From Tubiluchus corallicola (taxonomy: Eukaryota; Priapulida; Priapulimorpha; Priapulimorphida; Tubiluchidae): a DNA stretch of 64,000 bases. The stretch is from assembly GCA_030141605.1 (NCBI GenBank), contig JAQGDQ010000574.1, positions 62,001 through 126,000 of the forward strand, in the 5' to 3' direction. Positions 22,601 through 32,739 of this stretch are shown piece by piece; within the stretch, counting starts at the first letter, position 1; every line of letters begins with the position of its first letter. The position numbers and the translations under genes are program-made. Below the pieces are notes generated by a model that was not told where the DNA came from, made no database searches, and saw only the letters and a program-made list of their open reading frames with translations.

Positions 22601-25600
22601 GCACACTCCATTGTCTTCCGAGACAGAAGGATGCCAACAACAACAACATAACTATCTAAACTTAGTTTATTGATAGCAGCCTTCGTGGACATTAATGATA
22701 AATCATTAATCTAGTAATTAACTCCTTCAGGACCACACCCAAAATAGTCTTATAAGACCTATGACTTTTCTGCTACCTTATGAGTACAGACATAACTAAA
22801 TGATTACAAATTAGGTACTGTTCTATTCAGGAGAATATTGGCTATCCAATCATGCTATTTATTTAAGCATTTATAAGTGATTTAATTGGACAAAACACGC
22901 CATTCTCAGGCACTCGTACTTAGTCTATTGAGTAGCTCAGTCTGGTGTACACTTGTGTGATTGTACACGCTATTTTACAGATCGCCTGCTTGCTAGCCCC
23001 ACAGAGCTGTCTGCTGTACAGAGTTCCAGGAAAAACCAACCGATCAACCAAGGATAAATCAAGGTCGTATCCAATTCCAACAGGAATTTCTGCTTAAAAA
23101 TACAATAGACTTGAGGCCAAAGTATATCAGAGTGTTATGCCCGGACAGTTGAAATTTTCTGCATAAGCCGATTTCGTACAAGTGATACTGTACATTGAGT
23201 TCCCAAATACAAATATTTGCTTGGAATTCGTGTAATACTTATTAAAACATTGGATTTCTGATGACTAGGTTTAACCAAATGACTAATGCATTACTAAGAT
23301 GCACTTTGCTGTTTCTTATCACTTTCTTCTATCTCATCCCAAACGATTCTTAAATACAAATCAATTCTCTCAATTTGCGTCTTGACCCATATTCCTTCCG
23401 CCTGATTTGCTGCATGTGTTTTTAGCATAGCATGGTACTTTTCAAGATCTGGTTCCATTAGACCTTTGTTTGATGGTATGGCGTCAATATCTAATTTGTT
23501 GGCTATAGCACGTGCTGCGTCTTCTGCCAATTTTAACAATGGAATGCCACTCATTTCTTTATGTTTTAGATCTTCTAAGATATTGACATCATTTAGCAGC
23601 GGGTGAAACATTGTGCCTTCTCGGCAACAGTGCCCAATGTACTGGAATATAGAGACAGCATGAGCTTTCAAGTTTTCTGTGCCCCAGTCATCTTTAGTGG
23701 TCACCACTTCGTGCAAGAAGGCCACTTTTAACATGTAAGAGTCAATGACCTTATCTGGTTGATACTTTATTGCTCTGTATAATTCTGGCAAGTTGACATC
23801 TGCCCTGACCAAAATGTTGTGGAATGTTGAAGCAACATGACTGGGATATAAATGTATTTCTTTGTTGCAAGAATACAGGACAGGCTTTACTAGCACCTTT
23901 ATGAGGATAAACACCATCTTACGGTTGTTGTCTAAGTTCTTTATAAATCCACATTCAGCAACAGCAAATGTGGGTTCAACTTTTGTTGATACGCAATTAT
24001 TAATTTTTGATTCGACTGGTTTGAGCACGTAGTGATAACTGTTGACATCCTCTGGCCATTTATCATTGGCATTCTTTGGTACTCCCACTTTTTCAAAACA
24101 TGGTGTCACATCTACAGAGACTTGTGCTATTTTTTTGTTTGGCAACAGAACACATAATTTCAAACATGTACAGACTTTATTCCATTCCACTACATGTGGA
24201 AAGCTGTTTGGCACAATTTTTTCTTTAAATTCCTCTTCTCGCAATGCTGCTGGCACGGCTTCGCACAAGTATTGGGAAAACGTCTCCTTTAATTTTCCAT
24301 CAGACAATGAATGATGCTTGATGAAATAATCTGCTGTGAAATCTCTGTGCAGTTGTACCACAGCAAAAAAATCAAACTCATCTGGCTGGCCAATCTTTAC
24401 TCCACAAGCTGAACTGCCAACCAGTATGGGCATAAATCTTATGTGATGATTTTCGTAAACAATTCTGCTAGCAGCACCTAACAATTCCATTATATTTTTT
24501 CTAATATCATCAAATTCTTCCACATTGGAAATTTTTCCTAATCCAGGCTCAGAAACCAAGTCCTTTAGAGGCAATCCACAAATGTTTTTTGACACTGTTT
24601 CATCATCCCCTGTGACAGAAACTTCTGACACTGTTTCATCACCCTCTGTGACAGAAAGCTTTGAAGACACTTCTTGCCACATTTGAAAGTACTGATAAGA
24701 AAGAAAAAGTCCTGCAATTTGTTTATAATTTCTGTTCAGTGCCTTTGCGTAAGCTCGTCCGATGCAAATATCATAAGCTGTTTTATGAAAGTCATTTAAC
24801 ATTTTGGTCTGAACTCCTACATCAATGAGATATTTAACAACGTCTACACTTTCAGCTGATGTGTGAGCATCTTGACAAGCCAGATGAATTAGACTTCCTC
24901 CATTGTAAAGTTTATTTACTATCTGTTTCACTACTTTGGGTGAATACCTCTCTTGCATATTTTCATATATTAGTTTAAGAACATCCAGTCTACCTCTCAC
25001 ACATGCCATGGAAAGTGGGGTCCAACCATCATCATTTTCTGCCAGAATGTCAGAGCCCGCAAACATCAGAAGAGCTGCACAATGAACATGTCTTTGCGTT
25101 GCTGCCGCATGCAGAGCGGTATAACCTGTTCTGTTTAGGTAGAAGACATTTGCACCTTTGAGAAGCAGATAAACAAGGATTTCAAAGTGCCCATGAATTG
25201 CTGCAGCATGGAGAGGCGGAGGACCATCAACTGAAATGTAAGGATGTTCATCAATTTTGGCGCCATATTTAATTAACAGCTTCACTATTTCAGTGTGGCC
25301 TAGCGATGATGCATGCTGTATAGGTCGTATTTTATACGTTTCTGGGAATGTATCAACTTCTGCTCCATAAGCCAACAGCATTTCACAAATTTCTGTATGT
25401 CCTTTTTGAATTGCTAATATTAAAGGTGAATGTCTACTGCTTCTAGAATGACAGTTTATTTCAGCACCCCGTTCTATGAGTTGCTGTGCAAGAAAAGTAT
25501 GTCCCAAAGAACATGCAGTTTCAAGGGGGGTTACTTCCATATGAACTGGACCTGAAAATTTTATAGTGATTCGTGATAGACTTTCTATTTCTGCTCCTCT

Positions 25601-28600
25601 GTTGAGAAGTTCATGAACAAGCTCATGCATGTTAAAGCGCGTTGCAGCCTGTAGCAGCTTGTTGAGCCAATGTGTTCTATCTGCACCAAGTAAAAGAGCA
25701 AATTGGTAAAAACCTAGTAACGTCTCGAGTAACGATTTTTGTTCGGCGTCTGACACACTGTCAATAAGTACCTTGATTCTTTCCATATCAACAACGAATC
25801 AAAAACACTTCGCACTGTAATCTTTTAGTCAGGTAGCAGAAAAACCGAAGTGGCTAATTTATATTGTGTATTAAAAATATCATACAAACAGCATACAAAA
25901 TGGTCTTATGCTTTATTTTATTTTCAAGCACGTAAACTTGTACCAGATAGTAGAACGTTCTAGCAAATAATAATTCCACAAGCTGTGATAGTAAAATTTG
26001 TGCATATTGTACCTTTGTACCTTAATCACAGCAAACTGATGACAAACAAACAAACAACTTATCCTGGTAAATAAGACGCAATTTGTCTAAAGCGCTGTTA
26101 TCAGATGTAAATAGTGAAGCATGGTGCAATGAGGAAACCTCGTGCAAAATGGCGTAATTTTATAGCAAAGTAGTTTTGTGAGAGGATCCAATTTATTTCT
26201 TGGTTGCTTGCAAACAATTGTCTTTTTTTAATAAAGAGCCATAACACTTGGATAAATTGTTGCTGTATATTTAATTCTAAACATGGACTCTTGATACAGT
26301 CTTTTAGGTTCATTTTGTTTATATTTTTATCTATTGGTGACCATTACATTTTTTTCAAGGCTTGATAATGTAGTTATACTCAAAATGAAAATATAATTAT
26401 TATGGATACCCATACCCAATCTATAGGTTGCTGTGACTTCAGTCTGGAATATAAGAACTACGGAGCAGCATTGCAGCCCCTTTTAATATAGTTGACTTTG
26501 TATTCTAGTGTATATCCTATACTTAGGTTGCATTGATAGCTTAATTTAGTTAATTACTCATGTTAATTGAATGAGTCATTAGTTAATTACTCATTAAGCG
26601 AATTTATCTACTACAATAAAGCAAGTAGTGACTGTAGGTATATGAGCACACACCTAGTTAGCTCTGGGAAGAGTCCCACCTCATACCTGCCCTAGATCTC
26701 CCATACGCTCAACTGAACAGGCTATCTAGCCAATAAATTGTCGTGTTAAAGGACAAGGTCATCCAGTTTTATCTGTTCTAGAAATTGAAACTAGGTTCAA
26801 CACAGTGTGTCGAACGTGTTAAGCCAGTGAAGTCGTCGAATATGGCTTCCGACGAATATTCATTAATAATCGAAGTCAAGACTTAATTACTGTGGCGACA
26901 GAAAGTGATTAAAGGGCACTGACATACCAAAGGGTTTGGTGTTTGAGCCGTGAGGCGAAAACACCAATAAACTGGCTACTACTTGTTATTTGACGTACTG
27001 CTGTAAACGGAAATTCAGGAGATCTGGTGCAGAAACAACCAGGCGATGACCAGACGTTGTATCAGTGGTAGTTTCACGAGCTCCACGGGTCAGGACTCCA
27101 CTGCACTCCACTAGGATTGGAGTACTTTACCACTTACGACTCCGGTACACCTGACAATATTGTCGAAGTGGCCACGTAAAATTCCGCCCCCTGCTGAGCT
27201 TTGGAAGAGTAACTGCTCAAGATTCCACAAAGTTCGCATAACCATTTAGTCACGTTATTCCAGCTTCTAGAGTGATGGAGAACGTCAAATGTTGGAATCC
27301 GACAGTGTCCGACTTTTCAGGCACTCCAACTCAGCCTATTGAGTAACTTAGTCTGGTGTACACTTGTGTGATCCTACATATTAATTTATTGATTGCCTGT
27401 TTGCTACAGCTCAAGCTGTGCAGTGTTCAGCTGCTATTCCAGGAAAAACCAACCGATCAGCCAAGGAGAAATCAAGGTCATTTCATCTTGTAACAAGAAT
27501 TTCTTCTTAAAAATACAGTAGACTCAAAGTGTATCAGAGTGTTGTGGCTGGATAGTTGAAATTTTCTACATTAGCTGATTTCACACAAGTGATACTGTAC
27601 TTTGTTACAGGTGCAAACACTGCAGTTACTGAAGGCTTTTCTTAATTTTTTTCTTCAAAAATTTATTTGTAAGTTTGTCTAAGGTATGCGAATGCATTAA
27701 TATGTAATTTTGTATGAAAAAGTTATCAAATATTGCATAATTGCTAAATAGTGAGATCAGTTTTTCATGGACTCATGGAAAATGCAGCAAACGTTTACAC
27801 TCCCCAAGGGTTGAAGCACATTTTAAATTGCAATGATGCTGTTGTGGAGATCGCTGGCATCTATTAGAATTACAATGAACATTGTAGAATGTTCCATTAG
27901 AATAATCGTCTTACCTTGTAGAATGTTCTAGAAAGAAACGTCTAGAATGTTCCCTGGCACCCTATATAAGGTGAAGCAGGCCGCTGAGACGGGAACACTG
28001 GATTCACACGGACGCCACTTACACATTCTCTTCTATACTTACATTTGTTTTCCAGATTTTCACGTTTAGTGTAAACATTTCGTGTTCCTTCATACTTTTG
28101 TGTTGTAGAATTCTCGCTTAATAAACTAGTTTAATTTGATGAAATGTTTTCTGGTTTTCTCTACGAGGCTTTAGAGAGAAATGCAACACAACAGCTACGC
28201 CTCACACTATAACTTGTAAACTTTTATTACATTATTACGGTTACATAGGAACCAGTTGGTGAAACTCTGGAAGAACTGTGGATATCTTACAACTTTATTG
28301 AGAAAGTGAAAGGTGTAAATGTTCTAAAAAATTTAAAGGTAAACACATTTCATATCTATAATTTTACCCTGGTATCTTTTTTTAACCCTTTCAGTCCCAA
28401 ATTATTTTTTTAATAAGAAAAATTTTTTTGGCTTGGTACTTTTGCGCATCAGTGCGTTCCTGTGTCTATTATTATGAAAATGAATTACAACCTTTTGTTC
28501 CCAATGTATCCTGTGGGATACACAGCATTCTTTGTCATGTGCAAAAAAACAAAGTCCGACTTTTTTAAAAACACAACAAAAGCAAAAAATGTGCCTCATT

Positions 28601-31600
28601 TTGCAACTGCTGATAATTTCTTAAAGTATTTAAGACATTTAGTATGCACGCTATGCTGATCTGTACAAAGTCGTCTCTAAAGTACTGTACCTTGCGCAGT
28701 TTTTTATGCTATGTAGATTTTCTAGTTTGCCATTTTATCACCATTTTTAGTCTGTTGTTATTGGCTTAAATCAAAATAACTATTAGCAGATCAAATAACT
28801 GTCAGTTTTAAAATTTTATTAATATTCTCGTATTCCACGGGATACAACGGGTATGAAAGGGTTGATTAAAAATTCCTTAATTCAGTCTCGCTGTTTGTTG
28901 TACTTTTTTCAACTGCAAAACTATTTATCCATTCGAGTTGAAGTTTGATAGGATGGTTAGTTAGGCTGCCTTTGGTTCGAAACAAAAAATGTGGCAATTT
29001 GTAATTATTTAACTAATTATAGCTGTTTATTAATTAATTTTAATAAGTTTAAATTGCTTTAATTCTTATCCGAGTTGAAATTTGATAGGATGGTTAGTTA
29101 AGATGTCTTTGGTTCAGAGAGAAAAACTGGTAGAAATTTGTTAATCACAGTAGCAGAGTTGCTTAATTAATAAGCCTTTTGACAGTCTGGTTGTGCGCAC
29201 ATGCAGTTGCCGTAGGTCAAAGGTTAAGTGTGCCACAGCTATGCGTCTTAACTACAACCATCACGTGATGTGTGTGTAATGTGAAGCTGTCTGTCGCATC
29301 AGTTCAGTAATGTCAGTTGTTTTACCTGCGCTTCACTTAATTATGCATTAGTCTGTGAGTAGAATGATTTACTAGCAGGATCTTGCTTGGGAACAAGAAA
29401 AAAATGAACTAGGTAAGGTTCTAGCTAGCTGTTAGAACTGTTACTATTACAACAATGTGGGATGTGAGGCTTTGTCAAGTGTACGCAAATGCGTTGACTG
29501 GTACACTTGACCTTTGACCTTTTTACGATCATCATGATTTGCTGGAACTGTGAAAAGGCTCATTACAGTGTTATTTTTGTAACTAGTACAATATATTTAT
29601 GAAATCAATCGATGTTATTGATTTTGTAATTTTGTTTATAGGTGCTGTACATGTCCAACAATTTAGTGAAGGACTGGGGGGAGTTTGGTAAACTGGCTGA
29701 TGTGCCAAATTTACAAGAGCTTGTGTTTGTAGGTAAGTTTAAAATTTATGTGCCAGATGACTTGTAAAGTCTGAATTTGTACTCGGCCCTGGTAGAAGTC
29801 TGAAATCGGACTCTGCCCTGGTAGAAGTCTGTATTTGTACTCGGCCCTGGTAGAAGTCTGAATTTGGACTCGGCCCTGGTAGAAGTCTGTATTTGTACTC
29901 GGCCCTGGTAGAAGTCTGAATTTGGACTCGGCCCTTGTAGAAGTCTGTATTTGTACTCGGCCCTGGTAGAAGTCTGAATTTGGACTCGGCCCTTGTAGAA
30001 GTCTGTATTTGTACTCGGCCCTGGTAGAAGTCTGAATTTGGACTCGGCCCTGGTAGAAGTCTGTATTTGTACTCGGCCCTGGTAGAAATCTAAATTCGGA
30101 CTCGGCCCTGGTAGAAGTCTAAATTCGGACTCGGTCCTGGTCTGAATTTGGACTCTGCACTGGTAGAAGTCTGAATTTGGACTCGGCCCTGGTAGAAGTC
30201 TAAATTCGGACTCGGCCCTGGTAGAAGTCTGAATTTGGACTCGGCCCTTGTAGAAGTCTGTATTTGTACTCGGCCCTGGTAGAAGTCTGAATTTGGACTC
30301 GGCCCTGGTAGAAGTCTAAATTCGGACTCGGTCCTGGTCTGAAATCGGACTCTGCCCTGGTAGAAGTCTGTATTTGTACTCGGCCCTGGTAGAAGTCTGA
30401 ATTTGGACTCGGCCCTTGTAGAAGTCTGTATTTGTACTCGGCCCTGGTAGAAGTCTGAATTTGGACTCGGCCCTGGTAGAAGTCTGTATTTGGACTCTGC
30501 CCTGGTAGAAATCTAAATTCGGACTCGGCCCTGGTAGAAGTCTGAATTTGGACTCGGCCCTGGTCTGAATTTGGACTTGGCCCTGGTAGAAGTCTGAATT
30601 TGTACTCGGCCCTGGTCGAATTTGGACTCGGCCCTGGTCTGAATATGGACTCGGCCCTGGTAGAAGTCTGTATTTGGACTCTGCCCTGGTAGAAATCTAA
30701 ATTCGGACTCGGCCCTGGTAGAAGTCTGAATTTGGACTCGGCCCTGGTCTGAATTTGGACTTGGCCCTGGTAGAAGTCTGAATTTGTACTCGGCCCTGGT
30801 CTGAATTTGGACTCGGCCCTGGTCTGAATATGGACTCGGCCCTGGTAGAAGTCTGTATTTGGACTCTGCCCTGGTAGAAATCTAAATTCGGACTCGGCCC
30901 TGGTAGAAGTCTGAATTTGGACTCGGCCCTGGTCTGAATTTGGACTTGGCCCTGGTAGAAGTCTGAATTTGTACTCGGCCCTGGTCTGAATTTGGACTCG
31001 GCCCTGGTCTGAATATGGACTCGGCCCTGGTAGAAGTCTGAATTTGGACTCCGCCCTGGTAGAAGTCTGTATTTGTACTCGGCCTTGGTAGAAGTCTAGA
31101 TTTGGACTCGACCCTGGTAGAAGTCTGTATTTGTACTCGGCCCTGGTAGAAGTCTGTATTTGTACTCGACCCTGGTCTGAATTTAGACTCGGCCCTGGTA
31201 GATTTGGTTTGAGTACGCACAGCAGAGAAATTGCCAGGACCAGATTTGGACTGACCCTATAAACCGGATAATATTCATCAAAACTGATTATTATCTGAAT
31301 AATCTTATTTTAATGGCATTTTACATTTGATAAAGGTTATTTCAGAAGTAACTGCACCGAACAGAAGGCTAACTTTGTGCGTCCCAGGGGAATGAGGGAA
31401 TAGGGGAAGCTGATCTTTCTCCTGTAATTAAATCTTCTAATTATAATCAGTGAAATAATGAATCTTGTAAATTTTGAAAGGTAATCCGTTGGAAGAAAAG
31501 CACAGTTCGGATGGAACATGGAGAGATGAAGCTTGCAAGCGCTTAACGAATTTGAAAAAACTTGACGGTGAATTTCCTTGTAACAAATTTAATCTTCGCT

Positions 31601-31620
31601 TTACCGTTGCCGTTCAATGA
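16634..31620 (+). CDS. DNAL1: Dynein axonemal light chain 1 (LC1), eight exons
   Basis: LC1 is a leucine-rich-repeat light chain that binds the motor domain of the outer-arm dynein gamma/DNAH5-type heavy chain and tubulin in motile cilia. Coding exons are 16634-16639, 16784-16822, 17044-17153, 20567-20622, 21877-21932, 28249-28338, 29642-29732 and 31481-31620. All are GT-AG and phase-consistent: 588 nt, 195 residues (human 190). Exon 1 holds only Met-Ala. Conserved blocks are [71 protein letters not shown] and [10 protein letters not shown]. The C-terminus after KKLDGEFP differs from vertebrates. Intron 3 holds a 2.7-kb TTAA element, intron 5 (6.3 kb) holds an antisense cGAS-like gene, a SINE and a solo LTR, and intron 7 holds a 29-bp minisatellite. 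ATTAAA at 31689 is a possible polyadenylation signal. Confidence 0.96.
17567..17657. mobile_element. Relic of a GC-poor hAT-type MITE
   Basis: Ends GGCTGCAGAGTGTGTGGAGTC and TGACTCTGACTCCACAGCC are imperfect inverted repeats. They resemble the widespread hAT MITE terminus GGCTGTGGAGTCGGAGTC. The copy is short and decayed, in DNAL1 intron 3. Confidence 0.45.
17683..20380. mobile_element. 2.7-kb TTAA-flanked TIR element
   Basis: Termini GAACGCGTCCGCGAGAAGAC and the inverse of GCTCTCGCGGACTCGTTC match over about 27 bp. Both are directly preceded or followed by TTAA (17679-17682 and 20381-20384). A further inverted pair lies inside: CTCACCCACTGCGGG near 18085 and CCGCAGTGGGCGAG near 19978. The frame at 18225-18659 (144 codons) shows no transposase motif I recognise. 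TTAA duplication suggests piggyBac-type mobilisation. It fills most of DNAL1 intron 3. Confidence 0.7.
20663..21052 (+). mobile_element. Solo LTR, family F copy 1
   Basis: Starts TGTTGTGG and ends CACAACA. It carries a TATA-like ATATAAGG at 20830 and AATAAA at 20979. Flanks CACAT and CATAT agree at 4 of 5 positions as an old target duplication. It aligns with 27840-28193 along its length. No internal gag/pol region is present. It lies in DNAL1 intron 4, in sense orientation. Confidence 0.7.
21399..21766. mobile_element. Family A MITE, copy A3
   Basis: Right half is clear: GTACACAAATG, CACAATAATCATCAATCGC, CTATGAAAAGACTTA. The left end is degraded. It ends 110 bp before DNAL1 exon 5. Confidence 0.7.
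22097..22647 (+). mobile_element. 5S rRNA-derived SINE with target-site duplication
   Basis: The first 118 bp (22097-22214) are 5S rRNA-like: GATCACCGAAGTTAAGCAACGTC, GCCTGGTTAGTGCTTGGATG, GGTGCTGTAGTC, covering the internal pol III promoter. A 430-bp body and a (CAA)n tail follow. The insertion is bounded by the perfect duplication ATAACTATC at 22088-22096 and 22648-22656, proving retroposition. A second, truncated family member is at 15209-15320. It belongs to the 5S-type (SINE3-like) class and is probably dispersed more widely. It sits in DNAL1 intron 5, sense strand. Confidence 0.92.
22722..23196. mobile_element. Family B element, 3'-truncated
   Basis: Begins right after TTAA with CTCCTTCAGGACCAC and follows the 573-1282 copy for about 475 bp, then stops near GTACATTG. 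It lies just downstream of the cGAS-like gene stop. Confidence 0.75.
23294..25786 (-). CDS. Ankyrin-repeat cGAS-like receptor (Mab21 nucleotidyltransferase), single exon
   Basis: The 830-residue frame is uninterrupted. Residues about 40-370 hold eight or so ankyrin repeats, with clear units such as [40 protein letters not shown] and [19 protein letters not shown]. An acidic linker at 377-400 contains a 12-residue duplication (VTxGDETVSE). Residues about 425-770 form a Mab21/cGAS nucleotidyltransferase: the GSS loop (457-459), metal-binding Glu470 and Asp472 in PDEFDFF, and the third acidic residue Asp559 in AQVSVDVTP, exactly as in cGAS EFD/SVDI. The helical lobe has [13 protein letters not shown] (682-694) and [11 protein letters not shown]. 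The zinc thumb of vertebrate cGAS is absent before the SYMLK helix. Family knowledge: such enzymes make cyclic dinucleotides that activate STING-like receptors on sensing nucleic acid or other ligands. What ligand this one senses is unknown. It is nested antisense in DNAL1 intron 5 and has no introns. Confidence 0.9.
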   Translation of the reverse strand: MERIKVLIDSVSDAEQKSLLETLLGFYQFALLLGADRTHWLNKLLQAATRFNMHELVHELLNRGAEIESLSRITIKFSGPVHMEVTPLETACSLGHTFLAQQLIERGAEINCHSRSSRHSPLILAIQKGHTEICEMLLAYGAEVDTFPETYKIRPIQHASSLGHTEIVKLLIKYGAKIDEHPYISVDGPPPLHAAAIHGHFEILVYLLLKGANVFYLNRTGYTALHAAATQRHVHCAALLMFAGSDILAENDDGWTPLSMACVRGRLDVLKLIYENMQERYSPKVVKQIVNKLYNGGSLIHLACQDAHTSAESVDVVKYLIDVGVQTKMLNDFHKTAYDICIGRAYAKALNRNYKQIAGLFLSYQYFQMWQEVSSKLSVTEGDETVSEVSVTGDDETVSKNICGLPLKDLVSEPGLGKISNVEEFDDIRKNIMELLGAASRIVYENHHIRFMPILVGSSACGVKIGQPDEFDFFAVVQLHRDFTADYFIKHHSLSDGKLKETFSQYLCEAVPAALREEEFKEKIVPNSFPHVVEWNKVCTCLKLCVLLPNKKIAQVSVDVTPCFEKVGVPKNANDKWPEDVNSYHYVLKPVESKINNCVSTKVEPTFAVAECGFIKNLDNNRKMVFILIKVLVKPVLYSCNKEIHLYPSHVASTFHNILVRADVNLPELYRAIKYQPDKVIDSYMLKVAFLHEVVTTKDDWGTENLKAHAVSIFQYIGHCCREGTMFHPLLNDVNILEDLKHKEMSGIPLLKLAEDAARAIANKLDIDAIPSNKGLMEPDLEKYHAMLKTHAANQAEGIWVKTQIERIDLYLRIVWDEIEESDKKQQSAS
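25787..27315. other. Upstream of the nested gene; possible LTR element remnant
   Basis: 25787-26500 is AT-rich and would include the promoter of the minus-strand gene. 26510-27250 holds AATAAA at 26617 and TGGCGACAGAAAGTGA near 26892, a sequence of primer-binding-site type, so an LTR retrotransposon remnant is possible. No matching second LTR or gag/pol motif was found. Confidence 0.25.
27316..27810. mobile_element. Family B element, 5'-truncated
   Basis: Matches the family from TCAGCCTATTGAGTAACTTAG through TTTACACTCCCCAAGG. The first ~190 bp of the family are missing. Confidence 0.7.
27840..28193 (+). mobile_element. Solo LTR, family F copy 2
   Basis: TGTTGTGG to CACAACA, with TATATAAGG at 27963 and AATAAA at 28120. 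Aligns with 20663-21052. It ends 55 bp before DNAL1 exon 6 and is in the sense orientation, so its polyadenylation signal lies upstream of three coding exons. Flanking duplications are no longer readable. Confidence 0.7.
29171..29563. mobile_element. Family A MITE, copy A4
   Basis: TAAGCCTTTTGACAGTC at the left end and CTGTGAAAAGGCTC at the right, with the subterminal GGTCAAAGGTTAAGTGTGCC and GGTACACTTGACC. It ends 78 bp before DNAL1 exon 7. Confidence 0.85.
29760..31230. repeat. 29-bp minisatellite in DNAL1 intron 7
   Basis: About 1.47 kb of tandem units like GTCTGAATTTGGACTCGGCC plus CTGGTAGAA (29 bp), with shorter 23-bp variants lacking TAGAAG. Several hundred-bp blocks are themselves repeated. 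It begins about 28 bp after the exon 7 donor. The minus-strand open frame across it is a product of the repeat. Confidence 0.95.
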
Positions 31621-32032
31621 AAGATGCAAAAAATGAACTCAAACCAAAAACAGTAAAGTTCTACATGTCTGGATTATAATATTGTGCAATTAAACAATTA
31701 TATCATCGACTTCATAATATTTTTAACAAATTTCTAATTTTCTTTTGCTGAGGGCAAACCACGATTCTTCTCGCACTTTGGAAGCTCACGTTTTTTAATT
31801 GTTTTTTATAACTGAAGGTGCAACTCCGACAACTTGGCTACCAAAGAAACTGTTCACATTCGGTGCAATTTGGAACATATGCCTAATTTTTGAAACATTA
31901 CATGATTCTCTAAAAGTTTCTAGTCATTTCGGTGTACTGTTTTCCATTTGCTGAAGTTGGTGTGGATCCGTTTCGTTTTATAATAAATTTGTTTATCGGT
32001 TGTTTCATGTAACGTATTCCATTTAGATTTAA
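31621..32032. other. DNAL1 3' flank
   Basis: Presumed 3'UTR with ATTAAA at 31689, followed by unannotated AT-rich sequence. No other gene seen. Confidence 0.4.
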
Positions 32033-32735
32033 CTCTTTCAGGACCAAAATAAGTCTTATAAGACCTATGACTTTTCTGCTGTTATATGAGTTCACAGACA
32101 TAACTAAATGATTACAAATTAGATACTGCTCTATTCAGGAATCTTGTCTATCTAAGTTTCCTATTTGTTTAAACATTTTTCAGTGATTTAATTGCATAAA
32201 ATTAAGGCAAAGAGCCTCTTCAGGCACTTAGCCTTGAGTAGCTGAGTTTGGTGTGCACTTGCGTGATCGTACACAATATTTTATTGATCGTGTCACTGCT
32301 TGCAACGCCCCCCCCCAGTTGAGCAAGTTCTGCTGTCCAGAAAAAAGGACAAATTAAGGTCGTTTCACCTTTTCACAGGAATTTCTTCTTAAAAATAGAG
32401 GAGACTTGAGGGTTAAGTGCATCAGAGTGTTGTGTTTGGACAGTTGAAATTTTCTACATTAGCTGATTTCACACAATGGATACTGTACATTGTTACAGTG
32501 CAAATGTTGCAGTTGCTGAAAGATTTTTAATGGTTTTCATAAAATTCAATAAAATTCATTCTTTATTTGTCTAAAGTAAGCAAATGCATTTCATATATAA
32601 TGTTGCATGAAAATCCATTGTGTGAGGAGTAGAAACCTACAAAAATTATCAAATATAATGTAATCACTGCTTAGTGACAGCAGTTTTTCATGAACTCGTG
32701 CAAAAATGCAGCAAACTTTTACGGTCCTGAAGGAA
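32033..32735. mobile_element. Family B TTAA-flanked MITE (full copy B4)
   Basis: The 703-bp element starts CTCTTTCAGGACC and ends GGTCCTGAAGGAA, with perfect TTAA on both sides (32029-32032 and 32736-32739 approximately). Best copy for defining the family. Confidence 0.85.
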
Positions 32736-32739
32736 TTAA

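Noticed and set aside
22341-22692. Four overlapping short genes
   Set aside because: All lie within the body of the SINE at 22097-22647.
29760-31230. CRISPR array
   Set aside because: Units are directly adjacent with no unique spacers, in an animal intron.
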